DNA of 64,000 nt, from assembly GCA_025267735.1 (NCBI GenBank), contig CM046309.1, positions 53,326,319-53,390,318 of the forward strand, written 5' to 3'. The translations under genes were made by a program, and so were the position numbers. The notes under the pieces are model-generated. The model was not told the origin of the DNA. It worked only from the letters and a program-made list of their open reading frames with translations, and did no database searches. Positions 54,801-62,287 of this stretch are shown here, piece by piece. Source of the DNA: Mactra quadrangularis (Eukaryota > Mollusca > Bivalvia > Venerida > Mactridae). Every line of letters begins with the position of its first letter. Position 1 is the first letter of the stretch.

Positions 54801-57800
54801 ATGAATGGAGCAGATTTTTTAAATAAAATGTATAGCAGTAGTTTTTATCATAAGAATTTCAAACGATTAAAATTAAATAATTGTATAATTTTATTTATTT
54901 GTTAGTTAACAACTTGAAAATTAATGTTTCCATTTAAACTTTTTCTTTCAATATTTTAATTATTATTAGTTAACAGTTAAAGACAAATCTCTGTTCTGTT
55001 GATTTGTTGAGATGTAAAATATTTACTTTATTGTCTGTTTTTTCTCAACTGTCAAAGCTTGAATAATTTCACGGTGACTGAATGCATTGTTTTTGTACTG
55101 TCGGCCTAATTGTTATTAAAAATATCTTGACTAAAACATATCTTATGGCATAAGCAGCTTTACTCAATCATAATACACTCTTTCGGAAACTCATGGATGT
55201 ATTACGACAATAATTTTAACAAGTGCATTCACTGTGTAATTATTCATGCTTTGACAGTTGAGAAAAAACGAACTATACCTGCACTTTCTATTGTTATTTG
55301 CTAGAATAATGAGAAAAGGGAGATAATAAGAAAACGTGCTCAGGAGTTAGCTGAACAAAAGAAACAAAGGAAAGCCTATTCTACACCTTTATATACATCC
55401 AAAAATGAACGCAGTAAGTATTTTTTAGGAAATAGTTTTCATTTGTTTAACTTTTCATTTCATTTGCTTGTAGTTTGTCATTTGTTTAGTCTTTTTAAAA
55501 GAATAAACATGTTTCATGATTAATCTAAGCTGTAAGAACTTGTTTCACAATCAAGCTAAAAAAAATTTGTACAGTAGTTTATATTTTTTTGATTTTTGTT
55601 TACAGAACAAAATATGAAACCAAGAGTACAGAGTAGTAGAACCCATTCATCATTACCTGTGTCCCCTGTAGTCCCTAAAGTACCATCCCCTAAACAAGTA
55701 TGGCAACCAGATGAAGGACCAAAGTTAAGGACCATACATGAACCCAAAGCAGAACCTGACCCTGTAAAAAAAGAAATTTCAATCACCCTTATATCACCGC
55801 AACCTGAAGGTATGTACGAGTTTATAAGTATAGAGTCTTCTGGTATTTTCACATTATTTATTCGGCATGATAAGCTATGATTAGCACTGGATATTGGGTC
55901 CAGTAAAATGGAATTTTTCATTGAGCAGAATGAATTTTACTGAACCTAAAAATTTCTTAGTGGTTTGTTAAAACATGCTGTCCATTTTAATGATTTGGCC
56001 TAAACTTAGCATAAAATTGAATAAGCAATGTACAAGTGCAAAAAAATATCTGAAAAGAATTCAACGAATTATTATGCTGTGTTTTGTATTTAAAGGGTTA
56101 CCCACAAGACTGTAGTAACTTGCTCTTTAAGGCAATGTACTTACTGCAGTCTTGTGGGCAACCCTCAATCTATACTGTAAATGTTTTAACAATGATATGA
56201 TTTTTTTATTGAATTAGAAAATTGGTGGCTGTAATAAGCTGATGGACCATTAACATTCTATAAGTCTCTGGACCTATGGTGATTTTGGTGGACTCAGTCC
56301 ATCAGCTAAATTTGAAGACAGCATTATTTCTAATTTTGCTAGGAATTTGTTTCTCGGTTGAGTCTCATAAATTCACATTGATTCAAAAAAGAATTCATGT
56401 TGAATCACATAAAAATTCAAATAAAATAGCAGTTTGATTTTATAGTAAAGAAAATACTGATAACATATTTTTAAATTTTCTTCACATATTTGGTCTATTT
56501 ATTTTTCTACTAGATTTAGATGAAGACAAAGATTTAGATGATCTCAAAGGTTCTGATAAAAAAGTTACATTTACTGATCAACTTAGTGATAAAGATACTG
56601 TAAAATCAAGCAAGAAAAGTAAAGGTAAGATATTTAACCTTTGTTTAGCATCAACTTTATGCAACACTGCTCTTACTCAGTTTTTCAAAACTTTGCAGTA
56701 GGCCTTAAACTGAACTATGTTCAGCACTCAACAATAAAGGTGCTCTAATTACCACTGACAATCTATTTTTGGGCTTGGGCAACTTTTTACTGCTAGTAAA
56801 CCTTTTCTTTGGGCAATTTATAGCTGGTTGTCCAACTGGGCAAACTAGTTTAAAAATCAGAGTCAAGCCCTGTAGGTTGCATTAAAACAAAGCCTATTTT
56901 TTAGTAAGAACATATTGCTAATTGCCAATCTAAAATATGGTCAAACCTTGTTTATTTCTGGGTGTTTATTATGGAATTGTTATAGAAAATACAAAAGTGT
57001 TTTTTGAAAAAAAATGAGTTAGATCAGTGCTGACATAATGTTTATAGCTGTTTCTAGATTCATTTTGTATTTAAATTTTATTGTTGTTGCCTTTCTGATT
57101 CTTGGATTTAAAAGTTCAATGGTAATTTTGGTTGTTTTGTTCAAATAAGGTACCAGTAATAATTTTATGAAAACAACTTGTTTATCTGATTTATGATTAA
57201 CATTTTGTTCATATACTAAACTGATAAAATATATCAAATTTCAGTAATACATGTAACTGACCTGAGTGCTAAATATATAGTATTTAAACAGGGCTCGAAA
57301 TTTAACAAAAAATTGGACTTGCATATTTTTGCAAGTTCATTTGATTTCAACTCGCAAAAATGAAGAAAATTGCTTGCATTTTGTTCTCCAAATTTTGATG
57401 GCATACATAGTAACTACATGTATTCATATACATGTATGCAATATAAAAACAACATAGACTAAATTTTGGGTTAGACGATTTCTTCAAAATATTGAACATG
57501 TTTTTACTGTGAATCTTTAACTAATGCTATCGATCTATTTCAATGCTTCAATGCTGATTTGAGCCTCATTAGTTTGAACTGAAGTATTTTTGCAGCGATT
57601 TTCAACTCGCAAAAATTTGCGAGTTAAAGTAAAAGTTACTCGCAATTTTCAAAATCCACTCGCATTATGCGAGTATGCAAGCTTAAATTCGAGCCCTGAT
57701 TTAAAATTTTAGTTTATGAAAAGGAATTGATTTTAAAAATAGAATTTTAAAAATAGGTAAACAAATTGAAAACAGTTTTAATACTCGGGTTTGTTTAATG

Positions 57801-60689
57801 AAATTTGATGTTCAATTTTTTTGTGCTATTTTTTTAATTAATTTATTTCATTGATTCAAAACTGTTCTGTAGTTGATAGGAGTTGCTAATTTCTCCTGTT
57901 GCATTCTATAGTTCCCGGCTTACAATGTTTCTATGGTACTTTTGTTACTTCAAGAATTTCTAGTTCTTCCTACAGTTTCTGTTAAAATTGTTTTTGTTTT
58001 TAAAAACTTTAAGATTAGTGTTATTTGTTTCTTTGTGTATGAGTGATAGTATTGTGTAATGTTAACTTTAATATGAATACGAAAATTGACAGGACACCCA
58101 GGGTTAAACATTTATAGTCCTCGGAATGCCTTTGACGGTCTAACCTAGGTTTCAGGCTACAAGTTTTCATCACAAGTTGTCCAATCAGCCAACCAGAATT
58201 TTATTCAAAAGCCTCAAATTTTATTTCTAAGTACCATTTTGTTCAGACAAGTTAATATTTGGTTTGGAAAAGTAAAACTTTATAGTTAGACATCCTTTTG
58301 GGCAACCTACTTCAAAAGTTATTGTTGAGCCCTTACATCTCTGCTTTAATGGTCCAAAATAATGATTTTAAAATGCATTGAAGTTGTCATTACTTTACAA
58401 TACTATCACTTATACTTGGATAATTAGTAAACAGGAAAGTATAATCTACAGGGCTTTGGGTCAACATCACAAATCTTGTAATTTTGTTTCTATTTTGGTT
58501 AGATGTTTGTTTAACTTTAACATTTTTTCACATTTTGAAAACCTAAAGAGGATGACTTAGCTAGCAATCATTCTCAGTCTGATGAAGCGTTGGCTGCCAA
58601 ACTGGAAGAACAAAGATTGATAGAATCGTTAGAGAAACAGCGTCTTATGCAAATTGAGCAACAACAAAAATTACTTGCTGAAGAAGAACGAAGGAAAGCC
58701 ATGGAGAGAAAAGAGAAAGAGAGGCTAGCGGAGGAAGAACGGCTGAGAAAAATCAGAGAATCCCAAGAGAAACAGAATGCTCTGGTTAATTCTAATAATC
58801 TTGATAAACTCTCTGAAAGTACTGTGGGTGCTGCAGGTATATATGTTAACAATAAAATAGACGTGACTAACATACTCAGAATTTCTATTTTCTATATAAT
58901 ATATCATAATACATTTTTGTAATTAAAACAGCTAGACAGATTTTTTTAAATTTTAAAGGGAGAACACTCTATGTAGCATTTTATGAAATAATATGCTTAG
59001 TGTTAGATTATCTCCCTTTTATATAGTCCTTTAGATTGAAATATTTATTAAAATACTTATAACTTTTAGTTTTTTTTGTTTTGTGTACTCCATGCAAGTG
59101 GTTAAAAATCCTCAAAGAAATAACATGTCTTAAATTTTAACTTTAGTATGATTTTTTTATCTTCTGATTAGTATTTCTTACATTAGTTAAATTCAATAAT
59201 ACCCTAACTTTAAGTTGCATGCAAATTAATATTAATATAAGTGTTGCTGTAATAACCAGCTGTTTGTAAATCTATTCAGTCTGTCCACCCTGGCTTGGAC
59301 TGGCAAAAAGTTTGGTTTATTGTAGTAAAGGCCAGCCAAACTGCTACCTTAGTCTACTAACGTAGGGGTCATGATCGAGTTTGATTCTTAATGAGACATG
59401 TTTTCGTGGAGCCGAGTCATTAAATTATTTCTGGAGCCATCCTGCCTCCAACCAATGACCCTAGATCATGTAGGGCAGTTGTCAGTCAGTGATGGAAGTA
59501 TGTGTCTAGTTAACCAGTTAACAGCTAAACCCAGAGATTTAGTTTTTCAAGGATTGGTGTGACTGCCATGATAAAACCTATACAATGTGTTGATATGGTG
59601 TTAAACCTGTAGCCTGTTCAACTACCCTAAACGTTCCAAAACGTTCCGTAACGATACATTCAGAACTCGTCGGCCATTCGCTGTGAATAATCTAATCTAA
59701 TAAACAAATGTACAATCGTTAAGGCAATGAGTAATGTTTCAAAATTTATGGACTAAAAACTAAACATCACTCATTGCTTAAACGTTTGTATATTTGTTTA
59801 CTTCAACACCGGTAGTTTCAAAAGAGTGTCTAAATATGTCCGAGATTATTCGTAGTGAATGGCCGGGGAGTTCCGAATGTATCGTTACGGAACGTTTTGG
59901 AACGTTAAGGGTAATTGAATAGGCTACTGATAAAAAAGGCCGGCCATGTTTCCAGAAGACTGATTTTAATTATTTTAACAATTATCTCTCGAGTTGTTTG
60001 TCTTAGTTGATCTATCTGGTGCATGGGTTGAGCACCCTTATGTAGTTATATGCACTTTATAACAAATATTTAGTTGAGGCAATAGTGTAATGTGTAGTTG
60101 TTAACACAAGTTGGACTCTTTTCCTGTGCATTTTGTTTTATATTTGTAGCACAATTTGATTAAAAAACTTTAATATTGTATTTGTTTCTTTTTCTTGCAC
60201 TATCAAAAGGTCTATTATTTTCACAAAAAACACATGATGAACTTTGCGACAGAGCAAAGAAAGAACCTTCTGTTAATAGCAAAAATAATATAAAGGAACT
60301 CAAAGACAAAAAAGTAAAAAACGAGCCTAAGAAAGTATCAAAATCTAATGCAGAAACAAAAAACAATTTGAATAATGTTAAGGCTAGCGAAAGTCTGTCT
60401 AAAAATATTTCTGAACTTGAGAAGCCTAACAATAGTGCTAAAGTTAAATCTCCATTGCCTGAAAAGCCTAAAACTGATATGGAAAATGAAAATAAGGAGA
60501 AAGTTAATCTTAAAGATGATAAAAAAGATATTGACGCAGTAATGAAAGTTCCTGATAAGAAACCTGTAACTATATTGCCTAAGTTAGACGAAGAAAAAGA
60601 AAAGAAATTTGTGAAAATAATAGACAAACTTGATAAAACTGATGGTATATTGAGAGAAAATACTGATAATAGTATTAAATCTTCTAAGG
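24631..60689 (+). CDS. Large spliced gene of unrecognised family; charged coiled-coil C-terminal part
   Basis: Coding exons that join in phase: 24631-24888, 32842-33006, 33802-33912, 49132-49206, 49922-50035, 51015-51026, 52225-52362, 55305-55413, 55606-55809, 56514-56624, 58549-58836 and 60210-60689; total 2065 nt, 688 codons plus one base, no stop. The first seven exons are phase 0, the last five introns phase 1. The N-terminal part is Tyr/Asp-rich and then Trp-containing (DGDWRAWSAPAWIPSY). The middle is Pro/Lys-rich. Residues roughly 434-530 form a Glu/Lys/Arg/Gln coiled coil, followed by a 160-residue Lys/Glu/Asp-rich tail. No signal peptide, membrane span or enzyme motif is seen. A cytoskeletal or scaffold role would fit but is a guess. 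Exons between 33912 and 49132 may be missed. The 3' end is outside. Confidence 0.75.
26006..26105. repeat. Foldback element
   Basis: GAATACATGTGTAGATGCCA then GACACAAATTTT pairs with AAAATTGTGTCTGGCGCCTG then TGAACAATGGTATTC across about 33 bp. Copy number elsewhere not seen. Confidence 0.65.
27698..27880. mobile_element. MITE, ACTAGCCC family
   Basis: TTGACTTAACCCACTAGCCC on the left; CAGGCTAGTGCTTG and GGCGATGACTG on the right. Related copies at 41229-41365, 43583-43749, 47400-47568 and 52929-53075. Confidence 0.65.
30388..31760. mobile_element. hAT-like non-autonomous element, 1.37 kb
   Basis: Left end CAGGCCTCTACATTAACTTA; right end reversed CAGGGCTCGACATTAAGGCG. Near both ends lies a CCCGGTCGGGC palindrome (GTAGCCCGGTCGGGCTAC at right). 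CAGG ends fit hAT; no clean 8-bp duplication was found. The 131-codon minus frame at 31396-31791 runs across the right end and shows no domain. Confidence 0.65.
32842..33006 (+). CDS. Unrecognised gene, exon 2
   Basis: Acceptor ATTTCAG, 55 codons, donor CAG|GTTTGA, phase 0 at both ends. Encodes GYQGPAGAHIVQQGRATTWH through RIRPTYPFPTLHLMQ. An overlapping frame starting at 32870 is longer but does not respect the phase of its neighbours. Confidence 0.75.
33802..33912 (+). CDS. Unrecognised gene, exon 3
   Basis: Acceptor TTTATAG, 37 codons, donor CAG|GTAAGC. Encodes GGDGSGDELDDDYIYADRTN then EKLVWVDALNKWVPQKQ: acid patch followed by a Trp-containing segment. It ends 34 bp before the transposon at 33946. 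Confidence 0.8.
33946..35257. mobile_element. Non-autonomous DNA transposon, TA-CTGTATACGTCTT ends, 1.3 kb
   Basis: Left TACTGTATACGTCTTTATAT then TGGCG; right CGCCAATATTAAGACGTATA then CAGTA: inverted repeats of about 25 bp with TA at both edges. Subterminal zones are packed with ATTGGCGG/CCGCCAAAAT in both orientations, about ten on each side. The inner 900 bp has no transposase. TA duplication and CTGTA ends suggest a Tc1/mariner-like or related family; family not fixed. Confidence 0.85.
36147..36297. mobile_element. MITE, CAGTGGGGCATAC family
   Basis: Left ATTCAACTGTCAGTGGGGCA; right CCCCACTGACAGGTGAAT. The right half carries GATTTAAATACTC mirrored as GAGTATTTAAATC in other copies. Related copies: 51256-51340, 53643-53750 and 60838-61022. 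Confidence 0.75.
37180..37345 (-). repeat. tRNA-derived SINE, minus copy of an inverted pair
   Basis: Reverse complement matches the plus copy at 37563: the tRNA-like GGGGGTATGTATTC region, then AGGGAGGTTATACCCTTCCA, then a GAAGTTCCTGGCC end. Its head faces the head of the plus copy. Confidence 0.7.
37563..37740 (+). repeat. tRNA-derived SINE, plus copy
   Basis: Head has an A-box-like TAGCACAGTTAGTAGTGC (37577-37594) and a B-box-like GGGTTTGTATCCC (37631-37643). The body ends GGAGAAGTTTCCAGCATTGC. Not a functional tRNA: the arms do not pair. Confidence 0.7.
37725..37781. repeat. Perfect hairpin, 17-bp stem
   Basis: AATGGTTGCAGACAAGG (37725-37741) and CCTTGTCTGCAACCATT (37765-37781) pair without mismatch. 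A second inverted pair, ATGGCGTCCAGC / GCTGGACGCCAT, overlaps and extends to about 37840. Confidence 0.75.
38448..38640 (-). repeat. Dispersed repeat with CAGGGGCGG end
   Basis: Begins CAGGGGCGGTTTACAGTCGC on plus. Its reverse complement shares CAGTATTTGGG, GGCCTT, and ACATTTAGGGAAATTTTA / GCAATTTCAT with 44000-44110, and a short piece with 33060-33120. Likely remnants of one hAT-like family. Confidence 0.55.
38918..38971. repeat. Perfect 21-bp stem hairpin
   Basis: AGTCAAAACCTTGTAACTTT+A (38918-38938) is the exact reverse complement of 38951-38971, with a 12-base loop. Size is in the range of a small-RNA precursor but also of a mini foldback element. Confidence 0.85.
41229..41365. mobile_element. 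MITE, ACTAGCCC family
   Basis: CATTAACCAACTAGCCCATA on the left; GGGCTAGATTAGTGCTTGTG on the right, as in the 43583 copy. Left terminus decayed. Confidence 0.55.
42532..42999 (+). CDS. Possible alternative first exon A of the unrecognised gene
   Basis: 156 codons from MDQLIALSQREKENILPQIN, through a basic KSKRKKRAPL stretch that could act as a nuclear signal, to DGVGLSPHVFYET, then ACG|GTATAT (phase 0). An upstream in-frame ATG at 42478 adds 18 residues; 42532 is preferred because the residues after it look more protein-like. Phase 0 would allow joining to 49132. No similarity to the first exon at 24631 and no family recognised. It could also be a separate small gene, as the frame itself stops at 43015. 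Confidence 0.45.
43114..43522. mobile_element. hAT MITE, CAGGGCTCGAATTTAAC family, copy 1
   Basis: Left CAGGGCTCGAATTTAACAAA; right GCTAAAATTTGAGCCCTG. Internal AACTCACAAAAATGAA / ACTCACAATTTTCAAAATCC repeats. 409 bp. The flanks ATATTATC and TATTATTC are only similar. Copy 2 is at 57289. Confidence 0.85.
43583..43749. mobile_element. MITE, ACTAGCCC family, best preserved copy
   Basis: Left AGCAGTCATTGCCTTAACCC; right GGCAATGACTGCT. The inner region has TAGTTGGGCTAGTTGACAAT and GACTAGTGCTTGTGAAAATA. 167 bp. Confidence 0.75.
44216..44405. mobile_element. pogo/Tigger-like MITE, TA-CAGTAAAAC ends
   Basis: TACAGTAAAACTTGGTTATA on the left; TATAACCGAGTTTTACTGTA on the right. TA at both edges. The body repeats GGTTATAACATAC six times. 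190 bp. CAGTaaaaC ends with TA duplication are typical of pogo-group MITEs. Confidence 0.85.
44738..45010 (+). repeat. tRNA-derived SINE, complete copy
   Basis: A-box-like TAGTCCAGTGGTAGGATGC, B-box-like GAGTTCAAACTCC about 40 bp on. Then TTTCCTTGAGCTAGGAAAT, ACTCCATCCAAGAGTGAATG, GGAGTAAAAGACTCCCC and a GTGCATAAGCATAAA end. This is the reference for the fragments at 3356, 18880 and 63370. Confidence 0.85.
46092..46256 (-). repeat. tRNA(Ser/Leu)-derived SINE
   Basis: Reverse strand reads GGATGTGGCTGAGCGGTTAC, TTGGACTGGTAATC, a variable arm, then GGTTCAAATCCTATCC. TTTCCTTGAGCAAGAAACTT follows. The acceptor stem halves do not pair fully, so it is a SINE head and not a tRNA gene. Confidence 0.8.
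47400..47568. mobile_element. MITE, ACTAGCCC family
   Basis: CCACTAGCCCAATTAACTTT, TTTTCAACTAGCCTGACC, TACTAGCCCATC and the end GGGTTAAGGCAATGAATGG. Confidence 0.6.
48142..48189 (+). CDS. Possible alternative first exon B of the unrecognised gene
   Basis: ATG at 48142 opens MAYLAKFQKNSSAGNM (16 codons) and meets GTAAAA in phase 0, 942 bp before the phase-0 exon at 49132. Joined to it, the frame stays open to the window end. Too short for statistics; supported only by the ATG, the donor and the fitting phase. Confidence 0.45.
48863..48938. repeat. 76-bp near-perfect hairpin
   Basis: CGAGGACAGAACGAAACACT then ATTGTAAC pairs with GTTACAACAGTGTTTCATTC then AGTCCTCG, leaving a loop of about 20 bases. 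Could be a mini foldback element or a small-RNA hairpin. Confidence 0.75.
49132..49206 (+). CDS. Unrecognised gene, exon 4
   Basis: Acceptor AATTTCAG, 25 codons LHPRPYMSFIGNVPVIEKQG+RCTKE, donor GAG|GTAAAT, phase 0 at both ends. Confidence 0.8.
49380..49735. repeat. Dispersed repeat starting GTGTCGCCTGTAAAGGTGAC
   Basis: ATGTGTCCCCTTAGTGCTTG near the left and GTCAGGGGACACATCCGAC at the right are partly inverted. The text includes a TTATTGCCCTTTGTTGC block. No second copy in this window, so the repeat call rests on style. Confidence 0.35.
49922..50035 (+). CDS. Unrecognised gene, exon 5
   Basis: 38 codons, KDGDWRAWSAPAWIPSYSEH then MYVPLARQIETLSVHQSV, donor GTT|GTAAGA. Three Trp in eleven residues suggest a folded or binding segment. 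The acceptor (TTGTATAAAG) is weak but keeps phase 0. Confidence 0.78.
50462..50809. mobile_element. hAT MITE with perfect 8-bp duplication
   Basis: Starts TAGGTTTGTAACGATAGGG, ends TTAACTGTTTCACCCCTA. Flanked by CTGCTTAC at 50454-50461 and 50810-50817. Subterminal ATTGCAATATATTGCAAT / ATTGCAATATTAA. 348 bp, in an intron. Confidence 0.88.
51015..51026 (+). CDS. Unrecognised gene, 12-nt microexon
   Basis: TTTTCAG|CCTAGAAAGACA|GTGAGT: a strong acceptor and donor enclose exactly four codons (P-R-K-T) in phase 0. Inclusion keeps the frame, so it could be optional. Chance is possible at this length. Confidence 0.45.
51256..51340. repeat. Decayed MITE, CAGTGGGGCATAC family
   Basis: GTGGCACATACATTAGC ... 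AATATTTAAATCATGGG, AATTAATGTATGCATCACTG. Related to 36147 and 60838. Confidence 0.5.
51755..52110. mobile_element. hAT MITE, TAGGGCTGTCA ends
   Basis: Starts TAGGGCTGTCATTGATAG, ends TTTCCGATGACAGCCCTA. Flanks CATGACCG (51747-51754) and CATGACAG (52111-52118) match at 7 of 8. 356 bp. It ends 115 bp before an exon. Confidence 0.85.
52225..52362 (+). CDS. Unrecognised gene, exon 7
   Basis: 46 codons, LVGGGDDDDEKIVQPCPRFE through ETPPTKTVNKSTLDRDR, donor AGG|GTATGA, phase 0. Opens with an acidic run (DDDDE) echoing exon 3. Confidence 0.78.
52929..53075. mobile_element. MITE, ACTAGCCC family
   Basis: CAGTCTTTGCCTTAAATTAT on the left; GTTGAGGCAAAGTCTG on the right, inverted. GGGCTAGCC and ACTAGCC blocks inside. 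Confidence 0.65.
53643..53750. repeat. Decayed MITE, CAGTGGGGCATAC family
   Basis: GTGGCACATATATTAACTCC, CTGATTTAAATATTCG, then CAGTGGACAGTTGAATAAAA. Ends weak. Confidence 0.45.
54090..54406. mobile_element. 317-bp MITE, TAGCCCGTTCAA family, copy 1
   Basis: Left TAGCCCGTTCAATTACACTA then AACGTTACAGAACG; right CGTTCTGTAACGTTTTGTGT then AATTGAACACGCTA. The whole is a foldback with inner arms GGCAATGAGTGATGTTTC / GAAACATCACTCATTGCC and GGAACTCCTCGGCCATTCGC / GAATGGCCGAGGAGTTCC. Copy 2 (59610) has the same length and order. Confidence 0.9.
55031..55273. mobile_element. MITE, TTTTTTCTCAACTGTCAAAG ends, copy 1
   Basis: Left TCTGTTTTTTCTCAACTGTC then AAAGCTTGAATAATTTCAC; right GTGTAATTATTCATGCTTTG then ACAGTTGAGAAAAAACG. 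Its right end is 31 bp from the exon at 55305, so it supplies sequence next to the acceptor. Copy 2: 61716-62150. Confidence 0.75.
55305..55413 (+). CDS. Unrecognised gene, exon 8
   Basis: NNEKREIIRKRAQELAEQKK then QRKAYSTPLYTSKNER and a split codon (A|AA). Basic helical segment. Donor GCA|GTAAGT; phase changes from 0 to 1 here. Confidence 0.82.
55606..55809 (+). CDS. Unrecognised gene, exon 9
   Basis: 68 residues, KQNMKPRVQSSRTHSSLPVS through PKAEPDPVKKEISITLISPQ, PE, G split. Pro/Ser/Lys-rich, probably disordered. Acceptor TTTACAG, donor GAAG|GTATGT. Confidence 0.82.
56095..56163. repeat. Hairpin, 24-bp stem
   Basis: GGGTTACCCACAAGACTGTA then GTAA pairs with TTACTGCAGTCTTGTGGGCA then ACCC, two mismatches, loop of about 21 bases. 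Intronic. Confidence 0.75.
56514..56624 (+). CDS. Unrecognised gene, exon 10
   Basis: DLDEDKDLDDLKGSDKKVTF then TDQLSDKDTVKSSKKSK. Acidic then basic. Phase 1 at both ends, so skippable without loss of frame. Acceptor TTTTCTACTAG, donor AAAG|GTAAGA. Confidence 0.82.
57289..57698. mobile_element. hAT MITE, CAGGGCTCGAATTTAAC family, copy 2
   Basis: CAGGGCTCGAAATTTAACAA to GCTTAAATTCGAGCCCTG, 410 bp. Flanked by ATTTAAA at 57282-57288 and 57699-57705. Subterminal TTTGCAAGTTCA and AACTCGCAAAAAT repeats. Confidence 0.9.
58549..58836 (+). CDS. Unrecognised gene, coiled-coil exon
   Basis: 96 codons: EDDLASNHSQSDEALAAK, then an uninterrupted Glu/Lys/Arg/Gln/Leu helix (LEEQRLIESLEKQRLMQIEQ ... EERLRKIRESQEKQ), then a Ser/Asn/Gly end. 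Phase 1 at both ends. Such single long charged helices occur in caldesmon-like and many cytoskeletal proteins, so similarity searches will hit widely without meaning homology. Confidence 0.88.
59330..59605 (+). repeat. Probable tRNA-derived SINE
   Basis: A-box-like ACCTTAGTCTACTAACG and B-box-like GATCGAGTTTGATTC lie about 20 bp apart; the tail ends GATATGGTGTTAAACC. It abuts the MITE at 59610. Confidence 0.5.
59610..59926. mobile_element. 317-bp MITE, TAGCCCGTTCAA family, copy 2
   Basis: TAGCCTGTTCAACTACCCTA to GGGTAATTGAATAGGCTA, colinear with 54090-54406 and in the same orientation. Confidence 0.9.
60210..60689 (+). CDS. Unrecognised gene, Lys/Glu/Asp-rich tail exon
   Basis: 160 codons from GLLFSQKTHDELCDRAKKEP through KSPLPEKPKTDMENENKEKV to ENTDNSIKSSKG, donor G|GTAAGT, phase 1 at both ends. 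About 30% Lys, almost no aromatic residues: likely disordered. Acceptor ATCAAAAG. Confidence 0.85.
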
Positions 60690-60837
60690 GTAAGTATGGC
60701 ATGTGTGTGTTGTTGTTGTTGTTGCCATTGGTAACACTACCTTTTTGTATGAAGAAGGTACCTGACCAACACCCTAGTGATACAATCCCTTAGTAGTCTA
60801 TACTTTATTATGCATAATTGTTAAATTTTTAGTAGCC

Positions 60838-61022
60838 GTCAGTGGCACAATCATTAACCCCACTGATTTAAATACTTAATTTTGTTCAGTAATACTCATA
60901 CATAAATACTCAATACACTTTTTCTGTTCTCACTACCAATAAAAATCTGTGTTTATGTATGAGAATTGTCTACAAATATGTAGTATTTACATCAGCGGGG
61001 TTGATGTATGGGCCACTGACAG
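60838..61022. mobile_element. MITE, CAGTGGGGCATAC family
   Basis: TCAGTGGCACAATCATTAAC then CCCACTGATTTAAATACT; right AGTATTTACATCAGCGGGGT then TGATGTATGGGCCACTGA. 185 bp. Confidence 0.8.
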
Positions 61023-61715
61023 TTGAATAAAGTTCAACAATACAAATTGTGTTATGACCCACAATATTGATATATGTATCATTATAGGCTAGGATTTACC
61101 ATTTCCTATACATTGTTCATATAGTTAGGATATTTATGTATACGTTGAATCAAGCATGTTTCATACCAGTCTGCAATTGTATGAAATTTTCATGTATTAG
61201 TTATTCTCCAAAACAATTTTTGGGGGTATACAGTTTTTTGGTTGAGATAAATTCCATCTTTAAAGCAATGGAATTTATTTTACAAAATCTATATCAATTA
61301 TAAAGACATTAATAGCTATAATAGATAGGTCAGTGTGAAATTAGTCTAACTACATGTAAATAAAGACAGGATGAAGACTTGTTTAGCACTGACCCATCAT
61401 GTTGTTTTTATCCGTAGTTTTGACTTGATCAATGCATGCTGCCAGGCTTTTTGTAGACTTGTAATTACTATGAATAACTTGGTATTTTCTGAAATAAATT
61501 TGGGCAGTTTTAACACTGTGTCTGGAAAATTCTTCAAGCTGAATCTAAAGACATTTTGATTAAGGTTTTAACTAAATAATAAAACAAACAGACTCTAGGA
61601 GAGTGTTACCAATGATTGAATCAATGTATGTAACTAAAGTATTGTGATAATGTCATGTGTGTGTTGTGTGTGACACTCACCATTAATGTGTAAAATATGA
61701 CCCTACATTTATTGT

Positions 61716-62150
61716 ATAGTCTGTTTTTTCTCAACTGTCAAAGTTTGAATAATTTCACGGTGACTAAAAATGCCCCCCCCCATAGAAGCCATGATGATTG
61801 ATGGCTATCCAAGCCATGGTGATGGATGGGGGACATAATTGGAATAAAAACCTAAGGCTGAGCATGTAATATATGTTGCAATTATAATGTTTGCAACTTG
61901 CTGTACACTGCAATGGTCAATGCTACATATACATGGTAGGCCAATGGCTCTTGTGGAAATAATGTTCTGTTATATAAACATGAAGGTGACATTGACTGAC
62001 AGCAATCATGCATTAAACAGTATTAATCTGTTTCAGACAAACTTAAAACATGCTATCAGAATATCATGATTGATGGACAATGGAAATTGTAATGCAAGAA
62101 GTCATTGTGAAATTATTCATGTTTTACTGAACTTTGAGAAAAAATGAACA
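61716..62150. mobile_element. MITE, TTTTTTCTCAACTGTCAAAG ends, copy 2
   Basis: TAGTCTGTTTTTTCTCAACT then GTCAAAGTTTGAATAATTTC, as at 55031; right AATTATTCATGTTTTACTGA then ACTTTGAGAAAAAATGAAC. Larger internal region (435 bp). Confidence 0.65.
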
Positions 62151-62287
62151 ATACTGTTGTGTGATTCTCACAATTTGTCAAATATTTTCATTACTACAAC
62201 CCTATATTTGCTGTGTGACCATAATTGTTCACTAATGTAATGTATTTGTAAACTCTTGTCTTGTTCATTATATGGCATTCCATTATG

